Source: Pontederia crassipes
Taxonomy: Eukaryota > Streptophyta > Magnoliopsida > Commelinales > Pontederiaceae
Length of the DNA stretch: 64,000 bases
NCBI GenBank assembly: GCA_030549335.1
Contig: CM060195.1
Location: forward strand, 10,259,501-10,323,500
Direction: 5' to 3'
Both the position numbers and the translations under genes were made by a program. Positions 1 to 9,212 of this stretch are shown piece after piece. A model generated the notes under the pieces. The model was not told where the DNA came from. It saw only the letters and a list, made by a program, of their open reading frames with translations, and searched no databases. Numbering within the stretch: position 1 is the first letter of the stretch; every line of letters starts with the position of its first letter.

Positions 1-1647
1 TGTGATAACTAGTTGATCTTCCTCATTTTATACTTAATTCCATGTGCATAGAGATTCTGAAATGCTAAAATCCATAAATAATTCAATTCTATGTCAAGTT
101 ATCATTTTTAGGACAAGTTATCACTCCCATATGCCAAGTTATCATTATTTTGAGTGAACTGATTTTCAATGATTTTCTTGCCCTAAATCCATTACTATCA
201 TGAATGAATCATATTTGGATGATTATATCTCAACTTGTGCAAAATTATAAATCCATTTGAACAACTTATCATTTTCCAATGCCAAGTTATCGTTAAAGGG
301 CAAAACTGTTATTTCGACATGCAAAACTATCAAATCTGCACAAAGGCCTTAGGCAATCATTATATTATTGTTCTAACTCATTGCTATTCAAATTTGATCA
401 TATTTGGATAACCACAACCAAAGTTATGATAAGTTATCATTTTTATGGCAATCAAGTTATCATTTTTGGCACCCAAGTTATCACTCTTATGAAATCTGGT
501 TTCTGTTTTTCCTGATTTCTGAACTTTCCAATTTTTGATTTTCTGAGTTGTCTAAATCTAATTGTCATTGGGGACTGAATTAATTGAACAATTGAGAGGT
601 TATCATATATCCCAATCTTGTTCAGAAATGAATTAAGAAACTTTGACAATCCTATGATTCAATTCTGTAATTGCCATTAGCTTTTCTGATTTTTATGAGT
701 TGCTGATTTCTGGTTTCCTGAAATTCCTGAAATCTGATTGCCATTGTTAGGTCTCACTTTAATCCACCATTGAGAGATTGTTTTAAGGCCTTCCTTGAGA
801 TTCATAGCTGAGCCAAGGTGCAATGAAAATTTCTGATTTCCCAAACTTGAGATTCTATGCATATTGGTTCCAATTATCTAATATTAAGTGTGGACTTCAT
901 TTTTAATTGCAGCTGAGAGGTTGAATCAAAGTCCTCTTGTAGTTTAGAGATAAACCAAGGAACACTAGCATTAATATTGGATTGATTTCATCCATGTTTA
1001 GTTGATTGAAGCATTCCCTTCATTTTCAAAGTGCAATTTAGAAGTTATCATTCCAGATTTTATTGAATTGCCAAAAAATCAGCAAAGTGACTTGGATTGA
1101 ACATAATGATAACTTGATTTTCAGTTGGGATCCTCTTCTAATTCAACTTGGCTAACAATTATATGACGATATATTGTTTAGTTCTGGTCTAATTGAGCTG
1201 TGAAAATAGCCATATTGAAGGTTGAATTAGATTTGACTACAAAGTGATAACTTGTCCATTTCCATCCATAATTAAATTAGATGAACCCCAATTCCTAGGA
1301 GGACCTACCTCATTGATAGATAAACCCTTTTAACCTTTAGATTAGCATTTACAATTTAGGTTAGATAACTTTTCAAAAATCCCAAATCAGTTATCACTTT
1401 AGCCCTTTTTAGAAATCGGTTTTAACTTTCTTTCAAATTCTAGGATTTTTAACTTTAGATAAGGCTAATCTAGATTGTTTAGAGAGTCTTGGACTTAAAA
1501 TCACTGTGGATACAACATTTGGGTAACTACAATTGACCTGTATACTTGCAGTAGAGAGTGAGTTAGGGAGTTGAAAAGAAATTGAAAAAATTGACTTTTG
1601 ACCCAAAAATCAGCAAGTTATCACTAAACCCCCCAATTTCACTATCA
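1..1647 (+). repeat. 5' LTR of Athila element A, left edge outside window
   Basis: This is a long terminal repeat, the promoter and terminator unit of a Ty3/gypsy element. It aligns over its whole length with the LTR at 9213-11829, and base 1 corresponds to about base 9325 there, so roughly 110 bases lie outside the window. It ends in ACTATCA just before a tRNA-Asp primer site. Near position 496 it lacks about 870 bases present in the partner (about 9808-10680), including the promoter region, with AAATCTG at both breakpoints. It carries many GTTATC motifs and three of the roughly 170-bp internal modules. It therefore could not drive transcription as the partner LTR could. Confidence 0.9.
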
Positions 1648-1653
1648 AGTTTT

Positions 1654-1671
1654 TGGCGCCGTTGCCGGGGA
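1654..1671 (+). other. Primer binding site for tRNA-Asp
   Basis: The 18 bases TGGCGCCGTTGCCGGGGA lie six bases after the LTR end. They are complementary to the 3' end of plant tRNA-Asp, the primer known for Athila and Tat elements. This is the only intact primer site of this family in the window; elements B, C and D have lost theirs by deletion. Confidence 0.9.
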
Positions 1672-1962
1672 TTTGAGGTCAATTAGACTAACTTAGATAG
1701 TTTAGATTAGTTTTAGATTAGTTTTTAGTCCATTTGTTAGACAATTTCCAAGTTATCATTCCAAATTTTCCATTTTTTGTCTAGTTTTCTTTCTTTTCTC
1801 AATATGATACTTCTGATTTCATTTATGCAGGATTTAGACAATCAAGAGGAACATTACCAATAAGATCCTGGGCCTGAAAGAAGATTTCTAAGAAGAAGAA
1901 GATTGCAAAGGTTGGAGACAAGAAGAAGGATTTTTGAAGAAGAAGAAGAGGAGCAAGGCAAT
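1672..1962 (+). other. Untranslated leader of element A
   Basis: This stretch lies between the primer site and the gag start. Its 3' half is purine-rich, with many AAGAAG runs (about 1868-1950). A similar AAGAAG-rich leader precedes gag in element D on the minus strand (about 54170-54280), which supports the assignment. Confidence 0.65.
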
Positions 1963-2079
1963 ATGGCTGCACTAAGGACTTGAAAGGATTGCTACTCACC
2001 TAGCAATGTTAGGAATCAGATTGGAGATGGAAGCCTAGCACCTGTGGCAAACTTTGAAGTGAATCCAGCACTTATTACT
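1963..2079 (+). pseudogene. gag: gag N-terminus of element A, split by solo LTR
   Basis: The ATG at 1963 starts a reading frame beginning MAALRT, then meets a TGA after six codons. In element D gag starts similarly with MATPRTL, so the start is credible. The frame continues to 2079, where solo LTR S1 interrupts it; the same frame resumes at 5203 after the duplicated TTACT and reads into GQYQFSGLGTEDPASHL. This is the N-terminal part of the retrotransposon capsid precursor. It is broken both by the early stop and by the insertion. Confidence 0.7.
2075..2079. repeat. Target site duplication TTACT, left copy
   Basis: TTACT lies directly left of solo LTR S1 and is repeated at 5198-5202. A five-base duplication is what Ty3/gypsy integrase makes. 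Confidence 0.93.
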
Positions 2080-5000
2080 TGATAGTGATATTTGGGATTT
2101 CTAGTGATAACTTGCTGAAATTTAAGAAAATGTCAATTTTTCATTTTTTTTGGTCTCCCAACTCACTAGCTGCAAGTGCACAGGTAAGTTATAGTAGACT
2201 CAGGTTGTCGTATCCACAATAATTTGAAGTCTAAGACACCCTAAAATAATCTAGATTAGTTCTACTTAAGTGGCTAAAAATAGATTTTTAATGAATAGTG
2301 AAAACAGATTTTTTTATAGAAAGTGAAATGATAACTGGTTTTTGGATTTTGGAAATTTATCAAAACTGAATTATAAATGCTAGAATGAAGTCTAAAAAGG
2401 TTTAACTATCTATGAGGAAGGTTCTTCTAGGATTTGGGGTTCATCTAAATTAATTAAGGATGGAATGGAATAAGTTATCACTAAATGTCCAACTTTTGAT
2501 TGAACTTGAAAATGGCTATTTCCACAGCTCAATTGGCCTCTAACTAAACAATATAAGATTATATAGTTGTTAGCTAGGTTGAATCAAAAGAGGGTCCTCA
2601 CTGAAAATCAAGTTATCATTGGGCTCAAAAGAAAGTTCAATGCTGATTTTTGCAATTCAAGGAAGTTTGGAATGATAACTTGCAATTGCAATCATAAAAA
2701 GATGGAATCACTCCAATCAACCAAACAAGGATAAAATATACTCAATAATGGTGCTTGTGTTCCATGATTCATCTCTGAATTCAAGGGAGATTCAAAATCA
2801 ACCTCTCGGTTGCAAAGTAAATTGAAATCCACACAAACACACTCAATTGGAAATGCAAAACATATGGCCACATGAGTTCACAATTTCCATTGCTCCTTGG
2901 CCCATCACTGGATCTCAAGGAAGCCCTTAAGATTACCTCTCAGTAGTGGATTAAAATGAGGGTTGACAATGGAAATCAGAAGTTAATTAAATGAGAAAAC
3001 AGAAATCAAAATTTCAGAAAATCAGCAATGTGGATTGATGGAATTCAAGTTTGCCAAATGCCCCTTGACCCATCTCTGGACTGCAAGGGATTCCTAGAGT
3101 ACACCTCTCAGTGATTTGAATAAAATATGGATTAACAATTGGCAAATCAGATTCCAAACAATCAGAAAATAGAATTTAGAATCAAACTAAAAAATCAGAT
3201 TTTGGAAAAATCAGATTTGAATTCTGAATTGTCAAAGATCTTGATTCATTTCTGAATAAGATCAGGGCATATATTAGCCTCTCAACTATTCAATTAATCC
3301 AATCCTTGATGACAATCAAATCCAAAAGCCCAGAAAATCAGCTTTGGAATTCAGGAAACTAAAAAAAACATGAAATCAGTAATTTAGAAATCAGAACTTT
3401 AAACCAATGGAAATCTGACTTATCAATTAATTCTTGACCCATCTCTGGACTACAAGACATCCCTAAAGTTCACTTATCAGTGAAGGAAATGATTCAGGGG
3501 ACTCAATTGGTAAAATCAGATTCCAATGAGGAATCAGAAAAATCAGAATTCTGATTTTTATTCAGAAATCAGTGGAAAATTCTAGTTTGAGTCAAATGAT
3601 TGTCCAAACAATCTTGATTCATTCCTGAACAAGATAGGGACATTAACAACATTCCAATGACTCAATTAACCAGATTAGAAATGAAGAACAGATTCTGATA
3701 TTCATAAGAATCAGATTCAGAAATCAGAAAACTAAAATTCAGAAATCAGGAAACCAAATCAGAAATCATATTTGCAATTGAATGAAATCGGAAAACTGAC
3801 ATTAACTCTTAATTCACTTCTATAGAATGATTAGATCAAGTAATACTTCTCAGTCATTGGTTACAATTAGATCTAATAGTAGCATAGCATAAATAAAGTT
3901 TCTGAAATCTGAAAATCAGCAATGATTCAGTGCAGGAATTATAAAACAGTCCATATCCATCCAAAACTAATCTAAACTACTACCCTATCCTATAAGAAAT
4001 GGAGTTTAGCTTCTCATATTTACAAGATTTGACATCAAATGGGATAAGAAACAAATACAAATCATGGATGCTTGAAGCTTCTCGGCCAGCAGCAAAATCC
4101 AGCAGCAACAGCCTCCTTCTTTTGCTCAAAACCTTGAATGACCAGCCTCCTTCTTCCTCCAAAAAAATCCAGCTTTTGATCAGCATCTGAACATTCTTTA
4201 TGCTTTGATTGCAGCCATGTGTCCTCTGCATAATTTCCAGCTGCAGATTCCCTTTTGTGCAAAAAAAAGTAGTGGTCCCCCCTACTTTTTCCACCTTTTG
4301 GCCACCTTTTCTTCTTGCTACAAAAACCCAAACAGCAAGCATTAAAGCTCTTGAGTAGTATTTTGACAAATAAGGATTAGGATAATGCTGGTAACTAGTT
4401 CAATTATCAGATGGGATTATGTGTTGTGCAAGAATGAAAACTTATATCGATATGAATGAATTCAAGGGCCCGGAATGATAACTTTATAAAAATCTTGGAA
4501 AATGTCCTAATATGGGTGGTTCAAAGCATTTCAGGCATCAAATTAATTAGAGTGACAAGTGAGTGAGGTCAGAAATCAAATATTAATGAGATTCCTAAAA
4601 ATGATAACTTGAGTGCCCCAAAAACGATAACTTATATGACTTAAAAACGATAACTTGTCATAACTTGAGTTTTGATTATCCAAATGTAATGAAATTTGAC
4701 CAGCAATGAGTTAGAACAATAATAAGATGATTGCTTAAGGTCCTTGTGCAGAATTAATGGTTTTGCATGTCGAAATGATAGAATTGCCCTTTCACGATAA
4801 CTTGGCACTTGAAAAATGATAACTTGTTCAAATGGACTTAAAACTTTGCACAAGTTGAGATGTGACAATCCAAATATGATTTATACATGATAATGATGGA
4901 TTTAGGGCAAGAAAACCATTGAAAATAAGTTCATTCAAAATAATGATAACTTGGCACTTAGGAATGATAACTTGTCCTCAAAATGATAACTTGGCATAGA

Positions 5001-5197
5001 ATTTAAATATTAATGGATTTTGGCATTTCAGAACCTCTATGCACATGGAATTAAGTATGAAATGAGGAATATCAACTAGTTATCACAATGTTTGCATTCC
5101 AAGTATAATTGGCCCAAAAATAGGCAAAAGTGGGACTCCATAGGTATGAATTTCATCTAAAATGGGTTAGAATCATATAGTGATCAGCAAGTGATCA
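2080..5197 (-). repeat. Solo LTR S1 (Athila family, inverted) inside gag of A
   Basis: Read on the minus strand this begins TGATCACTTGCTGATCAC and ends CAAATATCACTATCA. That is the same start and end as the forward LTRs. It is 3118 bases long, has no internal element sequence next to it, and is flanked by TTACT on both sides. It is therefore a solo LTR left by recombination between two LTRs of a full insertion. It contains seven of the roughly 170-bp modules (between about 2790 and 3850), as does S2, whereas the A and B LTRs have at most four. The promoter-like TATA region seen in S2 appears to be deleted here, near 4150-4200. Confidence 0.93.
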
Positions 5198-5202
5198 TTA
5201 CT
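5198..5202. repeat. Target site duplication TTACT, right copy
   Basis: This is the right-hand copy of the five-base duplication flanking S1. Gag coding resumes directly after it. Confidence 0.93.
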
Positions 5203-6675
5203 ATGATTGGACAATATCAATTCTCTGGATTAGGGACAGAAGATCCAGCCTCACATTTGGACAACTTTATGGAGATATGCAGCACAGTACATTTTAATAA
5301 CACTCCAATGAACTCTATCTACATGAGGCTATTACCTTTTTCACACATGGACAAGGCCAAAATCGGGTATAAGAACCTCAAACCTGAAGAAGTGGCCACT
5401 TGGGAGTCAATTATGCAATTGTTTCTATCAGAATTCTTCCCTCCTTCCCAGACTGACAATTTCAGGGATCAAATAGTCAGGTTCTACCAATTGGACTAGG
5501 AGAACATTTGTGAGGCATGGCAAAGACTTCAGGGGCTGTTGAGGGCATGTCCACACCATGGTTTTGAGAAGTGGCAACTTGTTAATTACTTCCATAAGGG
5601 ACTGAATTATCCATCCAAGGTTGCACTTGACACAGCTGCTGGAGGCATCTTTGCATCAAAGAATATTGATAAAGCCTATCAATTGATAGAGAATATTGCA
5701 AAGAATCACCATTTTCCTAACCATGACAAGACAAGGAGACCACCTGTGGATAATTCCGTAAACAACCTATCCATTCAATTTGAAGAAATGCTGCACAAAT
5801 CCCTGGAGAAGCTGAACCTAACTCCTAATGTCAGCAAGGCCTCTACCCCTGATTTCATGTGTGATGTGTGTGGTAATCAAGGGCATGCCATAGAAAGTTG
5901 CAATTTGATTATGCAGCAGGGTGAACAATTAATTGATTCAGTGAATGCTGTGGGGAACTTTGGAATTAAACCCCCTGCTGAGTTCTATACTCCAGAGAAT
6001 AGGAATCACCCATATCTATCATATAAGGCAAACCATTACCAAGCTCCACCCATGCAGAATCCTAATTGGCAGCCCAAGATTTTGCGAAGAAACCAGCCAC
6101 CTCCATATGGAAATCAGAATTCAAATGTTCCAATGCAAAGGATCTCTTATGAGCAACCTCCACAAGCTCAACCTTCTCAATTCTCAAAGATGGAGGAAAT
6201 GTTGCAACAAATCTTGAAGAAGCAGGACAACCAAGGAGAAGAAATATTGAAGATCAACTCTAGACTTGAAAACATGAGTGCAAATCAGAAAATGCTTGAA
6301 AATCAAATTGCTCAGCAGGCTAGTACTTCAGCTAGACCTCCCATATTCTTTCCTGGACAACCAGAATTGAACTCCAAGGAACAAGTCCATGCTGTCCAGC
6401 TCAGAAGTGGGAAGATTATTGAAGAACCAATGAAGAAAGTAGAGGACAATCCAGCCCAAGTGAATCCAAAGTCCAAAGCTACTGAAGAACCAGTTGAACT
6501 TGTGGGAGAAAATCAAAACAAAGGCCCTCAAAATGAAGTCAGGACCAGGGTCTTTGATTGGATACCTTTCCCTCAAAGATTAATCAAGGCAAGGCAGGAT
6601 CGGCAGTATGGAAGATTCATTGAAATCCCGAAGAAGTTAAATATAAATGTGCCATTTGTAGAGGCAATTTAGGAG
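5203..6675 (+). pseudogene. gag: gag of Athila element A (capsid, zinc knuckle, linker)
   Basis: This encodes the structural Gag precursor that packages retrotransposon RNA. The capsid part reads through MRLLPFSHMDKAKIGYKNL, followed by QLVNYFHKGLNYPSKVALD. A CCHC zinc knuckle, CDVCGNQGHAIESC (CX2CX4HX4C), lies near 5857-5900. After it comes a proline- and glutamine-rich linker, then the conserved PFPQRLIKARQDRQYGRFIEI before protease. One frame runs through TAG stops at 5497-5499 and 6670-6672; at the first stop element B has CAA. The frame continues into protease, as in a single Gag-Pol protein. It is a pseudogene, best compared with element B gag. Confidence 0.85.
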
Positions 6676-7500
6676 ATGCCCTCCTATGCAAAGTTTTTGA
6701 AGGAAATCTTAACCAAGAAAAGGAGGATTATGGAGCATGAAACTATTACCTTGATTGAGGAAACCTCTGCAATCATCCAAAATAAATTGCCACTCAAGTT
6801 AAAAGATCCAGGAAGCTTCTCCATACCTTGTGAAATTGGAAATAGGAAGATTCAAAGGGCAATATGTGATTTGGGTGCGTCAGTGAGTGTCATATCTCTT
6901 TCACTTTGTAGGAAGCTTGAAGTTGGAGATTTGAAGCCTATAAACATATCTCTACAGATGGCAGACAGATCCATCAAGTACCCACATGAAATCATTTAGG
7001 ACATACCCCTGAAAGTTGACAAATTTTACATACCAGTAGATTTTGTGGTACTTGACATGGATGAGAACTTGAATACACCCATTCTTCTTGGGAGACCCTT
7101 CTTAGCCACTGTTGGGGCTGTCATTGATGTCAAGGAGAGCAGATTGACATTCAAATTGGGGAGGACAAGAAAGAATTTAATTTGGCACAAGTTATTAGTA
7201 GGCCCAATTTTTAGGAAAATGATTTTGAGGAGAGGTAGCTAGATCAAGTTGTTCAGCAAGTTTCTGCCATAATTCCCATTGAAAATTCATTGCAAAGGTA
7301 CCTAATGTTTGATCATTTGAAGGAATTAGAGGACCCAGAGGCTAAAGCATACCAATCTGCACTGAATTATTTAAAATCAGTGGGAAATCCAGAAAATCAA
7401 AATGAAGTGTATCAAGTTATCACTGCTGAACCCCACACTAATTCAACTCAGGACATTTCCTCCCATTTGGAGTTGAAACCTCTTTCTAGTCCAGGGGATT
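6676..7500 (+). pseudogene. Aspartic protease of element A
   Basis: This is the retropepsin that would cut Gag-Pol. The active-site region reads CDLGASVSVISLSLCRKL; Asp-Leu-Gly-Ala in place of Asp-Thr/Ser-Gly-Ala is usual for Athila/Tat proteases. The flap and C-terminal part read VVLDMDENLNTPILLGRPFL. A TAG at 6997-6999 replaces a Glu codon seen in B. A frameshift near 7160 changes LTFKLG into an unrelated tail. Homology to B resumes from about 7290 with YLMFDHLKELEDPEAKAYQS and ends near 7495 at LELKPLSS. Reverse transcriptase should follow but is missing. Confidence 0.85.
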
Positions 7501-7685
7501 CATATATCATACATGAGGGTTTTAGATATGAGAAGTTAGGAGATTTCTGGTACAATGGAGGAGAAAACCAAGCTGAGAAACATAGGTCAATCATTGGCAA
7601 ATTAAGAGATCCATACTTGATTAGTGAAGTTGTCCACAAATTGAGATCTCTACTTGATCATATCATACTATTTAAACTTCCTTGA
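7501..7685 (+). other. Unrecognised filler at the pol deletion of element A
   Basis: Left of this stretch the sequence matches element B at about 13950; right of it the match resumes at about 19985 of B. The RT, RNase H and integrase region (about 2.85 kb in B after removing solo LTR S2) is replaced by these roughly 185 bases. They keep an open frame (to 7685) that matches nothing I recognise. They could be filler DNA from a double-strand-break repair, or diverged pol sequence. Confidence 0.6.
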
Positions 7686-7700
7686 CATAAAGAAGTGGAA

Positions 7701-7756
7701 AAATGTCCAGCCTAAGACATTAAAGCAAGGCACTTCTTGGGAGGTAATCCAAGCCA
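7701..7756 (+). other. Conserved post-integrase box with hairpin
   Basis: The block includes AAGACATTAAAGCAAGGC followed by CTTCTTGGGAGG. It is almost identical in B (19996-20051) and D (minus strand, 49160-49214). It contains a stem TTGGG, a six-base loop and a pairing arm CCCAA (UCCAA here, still able to pair through a G-U wobble). The function is unknown. Confidence 0.7.
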
Positions 7757-9171
7757 TTTTAAACTTAACTTTTCTATTTTGCAGGAATAAAGAAGGGAGG
7801 AATCATATCCATCCACAATTTGAAAGAAGGGAGTACCCCTACCCACTGAAATCCTAATGATAACTGATATAATCTTTTCTCTCATACTGAAATCATCATA
7901 TTAATATTTGAATCATCATGCGTATCAGTTGTCCCAATCCACCTTAGCTGAATTTCAGTGCAGATTTAGTGAATCCCATTGCATTGTTGACTTGTGCATC
8001 TAAAAAATTGATATTGAATACCCCACTGATATCTCTTGTTTCTCTGCAGGATTAGATGCAATTCATGAAGAATGGAACACATGAAGACTTAGATTGAGAT
8101 GCAAGACCCATTGGAAGGGATCAAATGCACAATTCCATATATTTCATACCCTCCCAACCCTCTCCCTTGCCTTAACTTTCACCATTGTGGACAGTGCTGA
8201 TGCTAAGCTTGAGGTAGGAAACCTAATTCTTTTCTAACCTTTACACCATGCTTTCAATTGATTTAATGTCCATATATCATTTATCACTAGGTTATCAGTA
8301 AATTTTGCAAGTTATCATTAGTTATCACCCGGTTATCACAAGTTATCATTGGTTATCACTAATCGAGTTCAATTCAATTCCTTCACTTATTTTAACTCTG
8401 AAATGGGTAAAATACTTCATTATAACAGTTGGTACACTCCAATACCAAGTGACCAACTTGGCCATTAGTCTTGTTGCTTTAATTGGCTATTCAATTCAGA
8501 TGCACTTGAATTAATTTTCAGCTGAAAAATTTTCTTTTTTGTGGGTCACACTAGCTGATACTTATGGATTGAATTAGTAATATTAGATGTCTAGAAGGGA
8601 GTCAAGGCTCTTACTGTCATGTTAAATAGGAAAACTTGACTTTTTGGACAAAGGGATCTAAACTATACTTGAATTTGAACTATTGCTCTCTTCATGAACA
8701 GGATAGAAAAAGAAGAATGGAGAAAAGAAAAAAAGTGAAAAGTTGTATTTTGCATTGCATGCATACATGAATAAAGAGAGTGAAAATTCCAAAAAGGAAC
8801 CTCTCCTGAATAAAGCCAAAATTTTTTATCCTGTGACCAGCATGAATAAAAATCAGGCCTTGACCTGTTTACTTGCATTTCATGAATAAAAGTCAGGTGT
8901 TAAACCTATTTAAGCAATGAAAATCTGTTCATGAAGGGATTTGTAGTTCAACCTTGTAGTAAAGTTGACAATTCCTACAATTCAAACATGTTATTGCTAG
9001 TACTTCTTCCATGGCTTAAAATTACTTTAGCCTCTGTGATTCACTAGCTAAAAATTGAGTTTTTGGAAAGAATGAAGTGTTGGCAAAGTGGGAAACTCAT
9101 TGGATTCAATTCAGCTGACTTTTACTTCAATTGTGGACATTTAATTCAAGTTTGTCCTTAATTTCTGAATG

Positions 9172-9193
9172 TTTTGCTTGAGGACAAGCAAAA
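9172..9193 (+). other. Pre-PPT hairpin
   Basis: A perfect nine-base inverted repeat, TTTTGCTTG and CAAGCAAAA, around the loop AGGA lies just before the polypurine tract. It recurs at the same place in B (21430-21451), C (26158-26179), D (47782-47803) and F (61576-61597). Confidence 0.75.
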
Positions 9194-9196
9194 GGC

Positions 9197-9212
9197 TAAG
9201 CTTGGGAGAGTT
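9197..9212 (+). other. Polypurine tract of element A
   Basis: The sequence AAGCTTGGGAGAGTTT directly before the LTR start TGATCACTAG is the usual primer for plus-strand synthesis. The equivalent in C and F is AAGCTTGGGGGAGTT. Confidence 0.75.

Larger units (their letters stand above)
7686..9196 (+). other. 3' untranslated region of element A
   Basis: This non-coding stretch between pol and the 3' LTR is closely matched in B (19984-21455) and partly in C and D. It holds the conserved hairpin box at 7701-7756 and a cluster of GTTATCA motifs at 8289-8352. It also has four motifs CATGAATAAA or CTGAATAAA between 8766 and 8890, and a hairpin at 9172-9193. I see no coding capacity and no env-like gene. 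The conservation suggests element functions at the RNA level rather than a protein. Confidence 0.75.

Noticed and set aside
3980..4369. Minus-strand open frame of about 130 codons
   Set aside because: It lies in solo LTR S1 around the leader region. The matching part of S2 and the other LTRs does not keep the frame.
2080..5197. A complete inverted retrotransposon within element A
   Set aside because: Only LTR sequence is present between the TTACT duplications; there is no primer site or coding interior.
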